Source of the DNA: Penelope pileata
Lineage: Eukaryota; Chordata; Aves; Galliformes; Cracidae
Length of the DNA stretch: 64,000 nucleotides
Assembly (NCBI GenBank): GCA_013396635.1
Contig: WBMW01000464.1
Location: 1,014,062-1,078,061 of the forward strand
Reading direction: 5' to 3'
Shown: positions 48,123-61,431 of the stretch, piece by piece
Layout of the letters: each line of letters begins with the position of its first letter
Position numbering within the stretch: the first letter of the stretch is position 1
Program-made: the position numbers and the translations under genes
The notes under the pieces: generated by a model
What the model was told of the DNA's origin: nothing
Database searches by the model: none
What the model saw: only the letters and a program-made list of their open reading frames with translations

Positions 48123-51100
48123 TGATGACAGTAAGTGTAAGCAGTACGAATACAACTAAGTGAATTAGCATGATGTTGCTCAGAATGGCTTCAAAATCAG
48201 CCAAGAAAGGTATAAAGACCTGTGCAGCATAAGGAAGGTAAAAGCACCTTTTTTCAGCACCAAACTGAGAAAATTACCCCCAAAATTGAAAGTACTGCTC
48301 TAATTGATTCAATTTGAGAGAGACAGTGAAGATAATCAGAATACATAATGACTGTGGTGGGAGCATCACAATGTAATTGCAATGTACTTTTTTTGCCACA
48401 ATGTATCATTACACCACTTCTGTTTCTCTGGAACAAATACATTAATTTAGGTTGAAGCATGTGAATTTCCATATCTCTTTCTTTCACACCAATGTCTGTG
48501 CCCCCCAAATCAGGAATTGCTCTTCTGTTAGCTTATGAGGGGCAGTCCTGCAAGGAGGCACAGTATTTCTCCCCCAAATGGAGCTCCTTCATGTACAATG
48601 AAACAACCTTAGTTGAGACTCTCGATGCCAAATGTCCTCAAGTGAAGGGGGAAGCTGTTTTTCCCCTTTCACCATTTAAACGCTTCATCTATCATTTTCA
48701 TCCTGTGTAAAATGAAGACAATGCTTGTCTTCTTCCCAAAGGCATCGTTAGACCCAGCTCACTAGTTTCTTTTAAAATCTCCTACAGATTAAAGAAGAAA
48801 TGAAGAAATGTACTATTATTATTTCACCACTACTGAGAAATTTCCTACAGTGATAAGACACATACCAAAGAAGTATGGGAGAGGCAATGTACTTTTTTCT
48901 GGTATCTCTTTTTTCTCTTTGACATATGTTCTTTATCTAGTCATATCTCTGCTAGACACATAGCAGTATGCCTTGACACTACTGTCCTGTGATATGTTAC
49001 ATCACTAGAGAAGAGATTGGGTTGAAAATATCGTGTTTCTTGATGTATTTTCCAATGGAATTCTTTTCTCTTTCTCATAGGAACTTTCCAAAGAGTGCTT
49101 TTTTTGTTTGGTTTTGTTTTGTTTCTTCCTATTGGTTGAAGTAATGAAAAAGGAAAAGCAGAAAGCTGACATCCTTCAGCTTTAGTTTTTGAAAAGAGGA
49201 ATGGTTAGCTTTGGGGTAAACATTTTAAACTGCTGAAATATTTCTGGAAAAGCATTTTTTCTCCTGTGAATTTGTAAATTTTCTCTTAAAAAGATTTTAT
49301 TTAAAGGATTTTTAAGTAAAAAACAAAACAGACAAGTTTAACATGCTTTGCTGCCCACACATGTTCTTCTATTAAAGCCGGCAGTATGTGTTTATAACAC
49401 TGCTTGCTATTTTTCATTAATTCTGTACATGCATGGCCAATCAATTCTGTAATGGTGGATCTTTGTAAACTTTTTGTCTATAAAATTAAGGGAAAATCTA
49501 AATTAAAAGATAAGGGACCAGGAAGCTTCAAGATGCCTATTTCAGGCATTCCCAGGAAGAAAAGACTGTAGAATAAGGATTTGAAGCAGAATACAGGCAT
49601 GAATAAACAGAAACAACCTATTTCCATGGAAACGACTCATCTGAAACCTGAACAAAGGAAGCACGTGAGTGCCTACCTGACTATATGTCAGCTTTAGCAT
49701 GGAGTCAGTAGGGTGAAATATCTATTGACGGCGCTAGGAGTTTGCCCTTATGTACTTCCCTTGTGATTTGGGACAGGGCTGAGTGCTTGAAAGACGTATT
49801 AATCACTACTGCTCAGCTGGGTGTTTTGCCTTAACGATTTTATACAATAGATTGGGAAAGATGCAACTGTATTTATTACAGCTGAAATGTTACCAGCACC
49901 TAGAGAGAAGATCACTAGAGCATTTGAACTATGTATTTCCTGCATTAGCACTTTTGCTGTTTCCCCCAGAACTACACTTCTTTGTAAGCCAGAGCAAACA
50001 CAGTACAGGTATTATTGCAAATATGAATGAATGCTGATTTTGAGGGAGAAAGAGTGCTTTTCTCCTGGTCCTTAAAATAATCTTGATTTTTAAGAGCTTT
50101 TACTGTTTTCTATTTTACAAGCAGTTCACAAGTGCTGGTTATGGGCAGATCCCTCTTGGCAAGGGAAGCGGGTCTCATTGAAAAACCCTTTTGAGTGGCC
50201 TGATGAAAATGAGCTCAGATTTGGCCAAGTGATGAGTCTTTGGAAACAGCATTTTGCATACATGTGGTGGAGTTCTTTTTGTAACGAAAGTGTTTGGAGT
50301 GAATATAAGCTGTTCTCTGCACGCATGAGCTGCTAACTGACAGGCATGCTGAATGTTCACGTCTTCTGAGGTACATGTTGAATGAGCCATATTCTTCCTA
50401 TATTCACTGCTTAATAAAAAGCACATAAAGAGCCACATTGCTCCACTTGGACAATGATTCAAAAATGAGGTTAAGCAAGCATGAGGGGAGCACTGTGATG
50501 ATTTAGAGGTTGTTACAGACCGAGAATTCTCAGAAGGCCCTGCTGCTTTCTCTCCAGATCTGCTAAATGCAAACCTGCAGTCACCCCATTCTAAGGCAGC
50601 AGGAAGTGAGAATCCTCCTCCTCTTAAAAAGCAACAAATACCATGAGAGCCCAAAATCTGACCTTGGGACCACAGATTGCAGGACTCATGTGCAAACAAA
50701 ACCACTCGCTGGATTCTGCTCATGCGGTACCAAGATTGCCAAGTCTGTAGTAGCTTGCCATGGCCTTTGTGCTGAGTCCTTTTCCAGTTCTGTGCTGGGT
50801 GTACTAGAATGTGATCTAATCTTTATGAGATTAATTTTGGATTGCAGTGCTCTTTACTATGTACGTAATTCAACAAGATGTAGTACTTAAGGAAAAGCAA
50901 GCACTTGGTACAGCTTCTCACACTGGAGAGTTCAGCAGTCAAATTCCCAAAACATGCTGATTTAGTCAAAGTGACAAAAAAAGTGGTGCTTCTAGCTTTT
51001 GTACTCAGTTTGGTGTGGCCAGTTTGCGATGTCCAGGCTGCAGAGGACATCTCCATAGGAGAACAGGAGGGAGCCCTGTTGGGCTGGACTGGCTGCTCTC

Positions 51101-53906
51101 TTCTGCATACCACCACTTACTGCTGATGGGATTTTGAAGTTCCCAATGGCTCCTTGAGCACCCTCATCCATGATTGGGTATACTTGCATTTTGTTAGTCC
51201 TGCATCCTTTTCTCATAGCAGAAAAGGCCAGAAAGGCATATGAATTGATTATATCTTCGTTCCAATGTATGACATGAGAAAAAGGACCCAGCGCTGCTGA
51301 GAATCAGAAAAGGGGTTGGCCTCCAGAGATGGAGAGTCTACTTGGACGTCATTTTCCCAGCTTACACTAGGCTTTCACTCGCATTCTTAAGAAGAAAGCT
51401 GCAACATAAAACATATGTTAAAAGATAGCGTGCTTTCTGTGCTTTGCTTGCATAGATTTCCAAGAACTTTCTATAGGCAAGTAAGCATAATCTCCTTTTC
51501 ACTGAGACTGGCTCAGGGACACTTGAAGACTAAGTGGGCAATCCAAAGCATTAATGATTTTTATTACTATTTGTTTTCATAATGTATCACCATCACTGGA
51601 GACCTACCTGTTCCTGGTCCAGTTCCCTAGTCACTGTGCAGATGCAAAGCTAAATGACAGCTCATACACAAAGGAGCTCATAACCCAAGTAACGACATGT
51701 TTTAACAGCAAATGTATTCAGAAAAGTCTTCTGTCTTTTCTGGTTAGCCATGACGTGATTCTTTTTCCCTCTGACAAAGGAGGACACATCCGTAACAAAC
51801 ATCTCTCTCTGAAACTGACCACAGAGAGTGAAGCCAAAAAAACAAACCTGGCTGCAATGTTGAAACCCATTTTGGGGTGCAGGGAAGCAGAGGAATAGCA
51901 TCAGCCTGCTGTAGTGCCCTCCTCACCACGGAATTCAGCTGGGAATACTGGTGATGATCTTTTGAGCTCTGAACATTGAGCTCACCTCCTGCTTTTGCAT
52001 GTCCAGCCATGATCAGGACAGGTCAATCAAAGCAAAACCAAAAGCGAAGATACTTACAGTGTCTGTGAACAGCATGATGTTGCCTTTTTGTGAGTTAACA
52101 GTAAAACTTGTGATGTGACTTAGTATGCATATAAGCTCAGGAAGAGTGATATCTCAACGTACGTGTATATTATACCAAAAAGAGAAACAAAAAAGAAATT
52201 CCATGTGGACGTGAAATTACAGTGTGTGTGCTGATGGGAGCTTTTAAATTCCTGTGTGAAATACTTGACATCCTGAACAAAATTATGTTTAAAAATAGAC
52301 CCATACAAGTTATGTGACGGCATTGCTCTATGTGAGTTCATATGCATTTGACAAATGCGAGAATCACCAAGAAAACTACAGGTTTCATGCAAGATGCTCA
52401 CAGTCATTTAGTTTTTGTGACTAGTCCAAGTTCAGTTCCTGCTCTGGAAGAGAAAACATTGACAGATCCCAGAGCAAAGCAATTGTTTCAATATAGTAAA
52501 TTGAATCCAAACATGAAAATAAGATGGAAGACCTATTTTCCAGAGCTGTACGCACACCTAATTAGAGCTCTCAGCTGCAGGCTCCAGAGAATCTAAATGA
52601 ATGGGGAATGACATATTACTAGGGGAAGCAAAATAATCTGAGCAGGAAGACAAGGCATAATTTTGTTCTAACAGATTACTTAAGGTTTTGCAAAGAGTAT
52701 CCCAGTAGTTAAAAGATCTGAAATTTTACCAATGCAACCAGAAGTGTTTAAGCACACTGCTGTCTTCTCAGGCACTATAAAATCACAGTGTTGCTAAATA
52801 ACATTGTAACTTCTCATGTACAAGCCAGCTTGGTTGCCTAGTATTATCAAGCACTCATGACATGCTTTGCTGTGGTATGACATGCCTGTGGTATCTGATG
52901 GAATAAACCAGTACATGCAATGAAGTGGTTTCCAGTTTGAATGGACATTATTTTTGCCTCAGTTTATTAAGAGCACTACAAAATACTAAGGAGCTACCAA
53001 CAGTGACAGTATACTTGTCACACTGGTTATGACATACCTCTCTTGCAGGTGACTTTGCTATGGGACTGAGACCTGGCTTATGGTTACAGATGGAGGCTGT
53101 TCTTCACATGAAGGCTGACCAGACTTACCAGGCTGACACTGGCTGGCTCAAAGGCCTCCTTTTAATGCTACACTGGGCAATGCAGACATCTGAATACTTT
53201 GCCCAGTGAGAATTATGCCCAAAGCTCTGAAGTTCCAATGCCTTCAAAACAAAAATAGCCTTTTCACAATGACCTGCTTACTTTTGACCAGCATCCTGCT
53301 CACTTTTATCCTGGTATTCTTTGCCTACCATCTCCATTCTTGCAGCAGTAACATTTGAACACCTGGGCTGTTTTCACCCAAGCATGGCAGCAGTGTAAAA
53401 GGCATGTGAAAATATCTGGATTTTTTTCAAGCAAGCAGAAGAAGAGCAACCCCCTTCGGAGCCCTCTGCCAAGGATAGCAATATGAACTCAGTTTTATGA
53501 TTAGACAGCACGGGAATCAGGGCTTTGCATTTCACCAAATACAAAATAACAAATGAGAAATACCTATGAAGGCTGCCTTTTGAGGTCTCCCTCTTTCTCT
53601 TCCAGACCCCTAGATATGCAGTAAAGACAAGGAACGACTAAAAAACAAGGCAATGTTGATAATGTTTCAAGGCAAAGGTGGTAACATAAAGAACGACCAG
53701 CCTGAAATCAATCTGAAATACAAGTCTGACCAGAAAAAAATGAGACAGACACTGATTTCTACTGACAAGCAGCTAGCACCCAAAGTGGATGGAATGTTGC
53801 CATGCAAATCGTTAAGAGGAAAGATATTTGCAATGGAAGGAAAAGCAAGAAGATGGAGCTTTAGTCCATTTTAGAACCAAGATGAGGGTTGACCTAAATA
53901 AAAAGG
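48123..53906. other. Non-coding, no recognisable gene
   Basis: Long unique-looking stretch. It includes a 182-codon minus-strand frame (50175-50723) and frames of 95-114 codons near 50823-52407. None shows a recognisable domain, and overlapping frames on both strands are typical of chance. No repeat family was recognised. Confidence 0.5.
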
Positions 53907-53922
53907 AAAAAAAAAAAAAAAA
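53907..53922 (+). repeat. A16 homopolymer
   Basis: Sixteen consecutive A residues inside an A/G-rich patch. Confidence 0.8.
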
Positions 53923-53974
53923 GGAAAGTAAATTAAGCTGAAGCCGAAGTCTAAGGCAGAAATGCTGACACTGA

Positions 53975-54060
53975 TCTATAATTAATAGACTAATACCTTT
54001 TAAAGCCATAAGGGACCACATAATCATCTAATGTGATGTCCTGCTTTAGAGCTGTGAGGA
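53975..54060 (-). mobile_element. Ancient CR1 3'-end fragment, minus strand
   Basis: The plus strand reads AAAGCCATAAGGGACCACAT then AATCATCTAATGTGATGTCC then TGC. This resembles the reverse complement of the 3' end of older amniote CR1 subfamilies, whose sense strand carries a GATGATCA/TGGTCCCTTCTGGCC-type ending. Divergence implies an insertion older than the other CR1 ends in this window. Boundaries are rough. Confidence 0.55.
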
Positions 54061-54236
54061 GGGCAGGATTTTTGAGTTTTTTGACATCCAGCTTTTCCAC
54101 TTAAAACCTAAAGCTGCTGATTTGAAAATTCTCCATGAGAGAAAATGCTGAAAAAGTTGGTATGAGCTCAATGGAATGGACGAAAAAAAAGTAAAATAGT
54201 AAAATAAAATTAGTTTGATTCACTAATGTTATTTGG
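54061..54236. other. Non-coding, no recognisable feature
   Basis: AT-rich sequence with no supported gene. Confidence 0.45.
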
Positions 54237-54249
54237 AAAAAAAAAAAAA
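54237..54249 (+). repeat. A13 homopolymer
   Basis: Thirteen consecutive A residues. Confidence 0.8.
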
Positions 54250-55390
54250 GAGAATAGAAGGTAACAAAAATGTACTTCAGAATGAAATACCAACGTTTGG
54301 CTTTGAAAACATTAAAACAAAAGAATCAGAATTATGGGAGTGTTTTTACAACTCAGAGATCACATATGAAATGAGCTTATTTGCAGAATACTTTCATTCT
54401 CATAAGAATAAATTTTCCCATGAAGCAAGGTGCTACTCGACCAATTCTAGGCCCACCTTTACTCTAATAGGTCAGACTAGACAATCCTGCCTGAACCTCA
54501 TGTCTTCTGGCTGCTCAAAGGGAGATGTTTAACAGGATACCTGGTAAGGGTAGAAAGCGTCAAGGGATAAAGAATTCACCGTATTTCCGACATGACACCA
54601 AGCATTTAGGGAATGCTCCAGGGGACCACATGGATCAAAGAGGATAGACAAATAAGGGACAAAATTGTATCTAGCCTTCTGCAGGTTTATTTTAAGGAAA
54701 AAATAAAGACGACCTTGCAGAAGAGGTCTCATGCAGATGGTAGACAGGTCTTGTTGCAAGGACAGCATGCAGCAATTCCTCCTAAATGGCTGGGGAGATG
54801 GTAGACTACAGCGAGAACTTCCAATGGAAATTAATGTGCTGATGCCGGGGCTGCACACTATTGTTTTCAATGTTATACCATGATAAGTCTGGGAATATAG
54901 TCTCAGAGCAGTGCAGAGATCCTGGAAGGGATGAATCTTTTTTCCCCTCTATCAAAAACTGGCAGCAATAACCCATCCACAAAGCTGTGGAGGTGACTGA
55001 TAGAGGTGAGTGCCGTCAAAGCTCTAGAGAAAAGTGAAGCAGTAGGTGGTTGCAAGCAGAGTCAGGAACCACAATGCTTAATGCCAGGTCATGTAAGAAC
55101 CTGTCATGTGAATGGGACACTTCAGGAAGAGGCCTTCACAGCAGCAAAGCTAAAAAAGCCTAACTTGTTTTACTGTGCACGTCCACACTGATGCTTACTG
55201 CACTATGCAGGAGAGTAAGTGAAGGGGTTCTAACTCCTTATCCTTTTAAGTGAGAACATGGCTGCACACCCAACTCTGCTTCTCACCTGTACCAGGTTTT
55301 CTATAGAGCTGGGATGAGTAGGTCTCCTGTAAAATTTTTTGTCACACTCAGCCACTCTTTTAAGTTGGTAAATGCAATATTAGAGTAACC
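54250..55390. other. Non-coding, possible CR1-like trace
   Basis: GGTCAGACTAGACAATCCTG at about 54471-54490 recalls the sense strand of an old CR1 3' UTR, but the flanks are not convincing. Frames at 54233-54532 and 54529-54870 (minus) have no recognisable similarity. Confidence 0.35.
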
Positions 55391-55434
55391 AAAACAAAAA
55401 CAAACCAAAAAAAAAAAAAATACAAAAAAAAAAA
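55391..55434 (+). repeat. A-rich low-complexity run
   Basis: AAAAC units grade into a 14-A run, a TAC interruption and an 11-A run. This is simple sequence. Confidence 0.85.
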
Positions 55435-58400
55435 TGACATTTGCGCATCAGAGAATCTAAAGGAGTTAATTGTTCTCTAGAGTTTCTCTGTTTTTGACCC
55501 ATTCTATAATTAACTGCGGTATAAAATGTGTTCCAAAATAATTGCAATCAGGTTGGAAAATGTCAGTTGCTCACCTGTGCATCCTAAAGAAGTGTCTGAG
55601 TTGTGCCTGTAAAGCTACATGAAAAAGAAATGCAGCTAGAAGCTTTTGCAATTCAAAATATTTAGCTGAATGACAAGAAAACTAATCCTTGGTTTATTAT
55701 AAGACATGATAAAAGATTTCTGAAGATCCTGGATGTTCATATTTTTCTTCTGCTCTTTTAATGCAGTGCTACTCTGAAAAATGACTTTGTCAAAAACATT
55801 CTGAAGCATTTAGAAGTGAGAAGCGATGCTGGAGAAGCAGCACAAAATGCCTGGAAGAGGTCTCACGTTTGGAGACATGCACTCTGCTCTTTCTGGTTAC
55901 TCCACCCAAGAGTGCATTATGTTTGATGCCCAAAATCTGAGATGCTAAGAATCATTAGTGCCCCCTGAAAAGCTGGACCAGGTTCTTGCTTGGTGTTTCT
56001 GTCATTGGTGCATAATCAGCTAAAATCAGAGGCTTATTTCAGACCAGAAAATAAGTTTTACTGCTCTCACTAGCTCCCAAGGACACAAACCTAGTCCATG
56101 GGACCAACAGCTCCCGTCTCTGGAGAGATGTGAACAGCAACAGCCTCCCTTCCTAGCTCTGAGTTTCAGGGCAAGAAAGCTAAGATGTGTAGTTTTCAAG
56201 GACTGAAGGGAATGTCCCTGAGCTTAGGTGGAGGGAAACAGTGCCCTAGGATGTGCCACCAGTCACATTTACAAGGCAATTAGAGACAGTCAGCAAGATC
56301 TGCTGGAAATTCATTACTTGTGGTGATGTGTGAAAAGGAACAGACAAATGATTCAGTGGGAACAGACTGTTAGCAAGGCAAGCAGCTAAGGAAAAGGAAC
56401 CCTTTTGCTTGTAAGTGGAGCACTTTTGAGGCAGGATTAGAATGATACAGTAAACATAGCACTCCAGAACGATATTTTGACAGAACCAATTTTTGGTACC
56501 GAATCACATGCTAAGTGGCATGCTTAAGCAAATGCTGGGTGAAATCAAATTACAGTTTGATTAAAATAGTGCTTTGAAATTATTTTAGTGGTTCTTATTG
56601 ATTAGAAATTTAATTTCGTATGGCAATATTATGTATAATCAAAACGCAGTCTAGAGAAAAGGGTCGGGCTATTAATGAGGAGTGACTTTTTCTCTTTACT
56701 GTGGTTAGCAAAGAAGATAAGAAAGGGTAAAACCAAGTGTCTTTTCCCAAACTTGGGCTATTGCCTTCCCTTAATTTTAATTTAGAAAAATAAAGAGAAA
56801 TTGTCAGTCCACTGAGAGGCATATGCCTCTTCCCTCTTCCTTGTGTACATGTTGATGTAACTGTGGAATTTCATGCTACTATCTTAAATATTTTTCTGAT
56901 TTCATTTTAATAGAGAGGCATTAAATTCTACTCCCTCACATCTTGTACTGAATGGTCACATGCTGAATGCATTTGGCTTCATTTTATTAGTTTTGAAAAA
57001 CTAACACTCTGGATCTGGAAGATTTCCCAGGTTACAAATCTGTCTGATAGATGCCTCAGTGAAGAAGGCAGCTCTGATTTGCAGAGCACACAGCTCTGCA
57101 GGAGCTCCTAGGATGAAACAGGACCTCCTAGGATGGATCTCTGTGCAACCCTGTCCTGTACTCACGTGCTCAGAACCTGAGCTGGCATTTTGTAGATAAT
57201 ATTTACCCAACAAAGAGGAGGTCTGTTCTCTTTGCCAGGAGGACCCCAGGAGCTGACCCACTATAAGGAAGCAAATGGAGAAACAATGTCCGAGCAGAGC
57301 CCTATAACCAGTGGTGGCTTGATCCAACTTCCTAACAGTCTTGTTGAGATCATCACCTGCCTAGTCACTGTGTTGAAAACTGCTTCAGAGCAAGAGTGTG
57401 ATGACATGGTTTCTTGAAAGAGTACAGTATGCTCTGCTGATGTATTGCAGATATTGGTGATAGTGGTAATACAAATGGCACCCACAAGTTCAAGACTTGG
57501 TGGTGGCAGGAGCTGGGCAATGCAAATGAGAAAGAAGTGATGGTTTTTGCAGATTATCAGTGAAAAAAAGGTCACAGAGGGAAAAAGCTGGTAAAAATGA
57601 ATTCTGAACTTTCAGAAATTGTTCATCTAGGTGGCTTCTACTCTGTTCAATCAAGTAGTAGAAAAACATCTCATTCAGTAAGATAAAAACGTTCATTTTG
57701 ATAATAGCTGAATTATATCATTTATTATCAAAATTATATGCTAGATGCATGTAATACAGGAGGTGTGCAAGTTCAATACTACCATGCATATTTTATTATG
57801 CCATGCAAACCGAAATGAACAGAACTGGAAAAGCAGAACCGAAACATTCACATTATTGAAATGAAACACTCACGCCTTATCAAAACAAAACAAGAAAATA
57901 GAATGCTTCGTTTAAACATTTTTCTGTCAAAAAATAATCTGAAATTGACATACGCCCCTGAAATGTTTTGATTTTAAAAACACTTCATTCTCTGCCTGGA
58001 AAAAATGTTCTGCAAAGTAATGTCTGGCTGCTCTCTTTGCCAGATACATGCAATCGTTTATAAAGTGGAGATCTCTCTCAATGGTTATGACTTCTTCCAA
58101 GCCTCTGTACTCACTTTGGAGATCTAGGCCAAGGTGTTAACAATATGCTTGTGGGAGGTGACTCTTAAGATGGTACCTCTGAACCAGTTGGGATGTGTTC
58201 CCAGGTTAATGTAGAGAAGCAAAGTCAATGGAATAAGAATAAATAGAAGTGCATCTGACAGCTTTTTGTATGAGCTCCATAAATTAGTTTATTTCACATT
58301 GCTTAGTGCACTTCAGGAAGGAGAAAGACGAATGTGTTTTGCTATTCCTCTAAGGGGGCTTGTAGCTATAATTAAGTGGGTATTATAGTTGAAGTCTAAT

Positions 58401-58640
58401 TACATTCTTCAAAGCGCGCCAACAAGAGCACCCAAAGAACTGTTCTAAAACTTGATTCCACCACTGGCTCTTTCATCCACACTAAAACCAGAAAACCAGC
58501 CAACAAACAAAATCTGGTGAAAGCAGATCTCACATGGGTGTTCTTACTGCTCTTCCCAGCAGGAAATGCAACGACAATGAGAAGGCAAAAAGCAGGGATA
58601 ATTTTAGATGTATTTTTGTGCAAACAAAGTTTCTCTTTCT

Positions 58641-58641
<1 letters not shown>
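55435..58641. other. Non-coding, no recognisable gene
   Basis: Unique-looking sequence. Frames near 57001-57696 on both strands (up to 108 codons) have no recognisable domains. A short direct repeat, CTCCTAGGATG, occurs twice about 20 bases apart near 57105-57135. No repeat family was recognised. Confidence 0.5.

Positions 58642-58691
<50 letters not shown>
58642..58691 (+). repeat. T50 homopolymer with GTTTT tail
   Basis: Fifty uninterrupted T residues followed by decayed GTTTTT/GTTG units to about 58730. All open frames through it on both strands are homopolymer artefacts (poly-Phe or poly-Lys). It could be the poly(A) tail of a minus-strand retroposed copy. The true length is uncertain because such runs are error-prone. 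Confidence 0.9.
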
Positions 58692-58692
<1 letters not shown>

Positions 58693-58730
58693 GTTTTTGT
58701 TGTTGTTGCTTTTTTTGTTTTTGTTTTGTT

Positions 58731-59111
58731 CCACCCTTTAGATTTTAGTAACAACATTTCTCCAGCACTCTCTGTAGGGGATATCTGGGTTCGTTACTCT
58801 CAAATGCAAAGCGTGCTGATGTGATTACTACCATCAAAGTCTTTTTTGGTCTGCCTCTCATGTCCACTAGTGTGATCACATTGTAAGCATTCTAGGGCCA
58901 GGGCAGCAGCCTCCCCATCGTCTTGCAGCACTCGGCATAGGAAGACTTTACCTCCTCACCGAGATTTCCAAACACTATCAGAGTACAACAAGCAATTTGC
59001 ATAGCATTTGCCATCCAGATGGATGGCATTCTGAATGTTCATTTTCTTGAACACTAATTCCTTGCATGCATTTTTCTCAGACATACCCAGGGAGTGTACT
59101 GCAGTTTACCT
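58731..59111. other. Non-coding, no recognisable feature
   Basis: Unique-looking sequence with no supported gene or repeat. Confidence 0.5.
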
Positions 59112-59143
59112 TCTCTTTTTTCTTTCTTTCTTTTTTTTTTTTC
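59112..59143 (+). repeat. CTTT/T-rich simple repeat
   Basis: A few CTTT units lead into a run of about 12 T residues. Confidence 0.8.
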
Positions 59144-59159
59144 CTAATGAAATGTTTCC

Positions 59160-59610
59160 TTGACCTTTAAGCACTAATGAAGGCAGATGACAATGTGCAC
59201 AAAATGTTTGTCTTAATTGTTTTGGGTGATGTGGCTTCACTGTGAAACTTCTTTCAGAAGCTTAATTACTCCCAGTGCTGCATTTACAGCAAAGTGAAGG
59301 TATCAAATGAGACAATGAAGGGAGTTCAGTGGTTTTGATCTTATTTTCTGAAATCAGGCGATCTCGCGCTCTCGCCATTTATTAATACAGATCATTTCCT
59401 CCCATTTCTCACAATTGAATTGAGTCACTGCTTGCATGCTGATGGGGCAAGCAAGTGGGGAGCTGCATTCATGGCTGCCTGATAATGGATGAGAGCCGTT
59501 AGTTAGAGGCAGGCAGTTCCTCTGGAGGCCCTGCGATTTGCCAGAATATATTACATTTTTCCAAGATTATTGCACAGCAGATGATTAATATTGTATGCTC
59601 AAATGGCCTT
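59160..59610. promoter_or_regulatory. Candidate conserved regulatory element
   Basis: The block holds four CpGs within 16 bases (59359-59374), which is striking in this CpG-poor DNA. It is flanked by homeodomain-type cores (TTAATTACT near 59261-59269, ATTTATTAATAC near 59378-59389, GATTAATATTG near 59582-59592). It has no repeat signature or credible coding frame. This is the texture of a deeply conserved vertebrate enhancer, but conservation was not tested. An unrecognised exon or promoter is the alternative. Confidence 0.35.
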
Positions 59611-61365
59611 TTCAAGGACTGAGCGGGGAGTGGGGGGGACAAAGGGAGAGCCTCAGAAGACTAATTTCCTATCTGTGCATTGTGATAGAAATGCATAATT
59701 ACAAACAGCATTTTGTAACTTGCCAGTATAAAAAAGGGAAGCCAACAAGCAGTATGGAGCCAGAGGAAATAGTCTTCAGCTGACACAGCCAGCAGAGCCT
59801 TGCTGGAGTCACCATGGCTCCACTGGTTTTTATCAAGGAAGAATCTAGCCTAGAAAGTTGATTAGGGAGGTGAAGCAGGGGACTGCTAGGGGTAGGAAAG
59901 TAATTTTAGTGGGATGGAGAAGTACAGACCCTGAATCAAGGCCAGCTTGTGGTGTGGACTCTTCAGGAGTATGCAGCTAGAAGAAGGATGTCCAGAAAAG
60001 CTAGGTACTATCTGCTGTGCATTACCGAAGCCATGAGCTGTGTCTGAATCCGAGTGGGAGAGGGGAGGAAGAGCTGGAAGGCCTTTGCCAAGGGCTGTAT
60101 GAGATGGACAAAGGGGTTCAGTTGGCTCAGCGTTACTGTGAAATGTGTTACAGATGAGCCTTAGACTACAATGGCTTTTCTAGTCTACAAAACCCACAGA
60201 GGGGATGTAATACTTACGGAAATGCTGCAGTAGAGTTGAGTGGTGTTGGTGTAAGAGGGGGCTGCATCGATCATTTCTGAGATTTTGCCTCTCCAGTGCT
60301 GCGTTTTGGCTGTGTTGGAAAGTAAAGCTTGTGTAAATGCCCCCAAATGACAGAGCTGAATGCAGATGGAGCACGAGTAAACTCTGTGCTCTTTATAGCT
60401 AGAGCAGAAACATTTTTGTGGCATGCCTTCTACATTTCAGGCAGAAGAACTTGAAACAAATTCAGATGTGAGCCTAAATAATGTGAGAAAATGCCTAAAG
60501 TGATTCACCTCCCCCTTCTTTAGCCTTTTTAGGAGCTGTGCTCTGAGTACTTTTGGCTAGCTGAGTATATCATGACTCAAAAGCTGAGGAGCACGTCCAA
60601 GCTGGAATTGCTTCTACCTCCTTCCACTTGCGTGTGCTACCAGCTGTGCTAGCTGCAGACAGTTTGTGCTATTCCTGAGATGTACGGCTTTTTATGTCAC
60701 CTTGTTTTGGCCACTGGCTAATAAGGGTACTTGGATTTTATTTTTTCCATTCTCTTATATATACATACTGCTCCAATTGGGGTTCCTTCTAGGATGATAC
60801 TTCCAATGATTTCCTAACTGTGAGAGGGAGAAGGGGCATGTCCATGTTTACATGCCTACTGTGTTGGTGGACACTTGGACTGGCTGCAAACAAAGTCTGC
60901 ATGCAGTATTTAGCATGCGTAAGAGATCAGCCAAAATTACACAATATGTATGTGTAAATGAGCATGTATTATTTCCTTAGCAATTCCGTCCTATCCATGT
61001 AGGGCCTGGTAACAGAGGTAAAGTATCAGGTCTTTTCCTGTGTGGTCTGGAACTGATCTACTTCAACTTGTATCCATCTAAGCAGCAGCATTTATGCGTC
61101 ACCTGTGCCATCAGCTCTGAGTTGGCCAGGGACAGTAGTTCAACTTCCACACTCCTCAGTCGTAGTTTCCCAAGTATGAGCTGAAGAAAGGCTGAGTTCA
61201 CTCTTGGCTGCAAAAGCAGATTCCTGTTGGGACTTCTATTTATCTGGCTTTTTACTCTGCATCCTAAATGCATCTCTGCAAGGATCTGCGTAAATGTGAT
61301 TCATGTCCCCCCAGGCATCTTCAAAGCAGGTTGCCTACAGCTTAAAAAGATGCTCAAATATTTTT
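59611..61365. other. Non-coding, no recognisable feature
   Basis: Unique-looking sequence with a G-rich spot near 59627-59639. Short frames on both strands lack similarity. Confidence 0.5.
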
Positions 61366-61387
61366 GTCAAACAAATGTCAAACAAAT
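61366..61387 (+). repeat. 11-bp perfect tandem duplication
   Basis: GTCAAACAAAT occurs twice back to back. Confidence 0.92.
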
Positions 61388-61431
61388 GTGATGAGGTCAC
61401 TGTACTTGTGAGGAGACTTTCAGTGTGTTGG

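Noticed and set aside
50175..50723. 182-codon minus-strand open frame
   Set aside because: No recognisable domain; it overlaps other frames on both strands as expected by chance.
54440..54525. CR1-like GGTCAGACTAGACAATCC in sense orientation
   Set aside because: Only about 20 bases resemble CR1 and the flanks do not; it is noted but not called as an element.
58396..58824. Lys- and Phe-rich open frames on both strands
   Set aside because: They are products of the T50 homopolymer.
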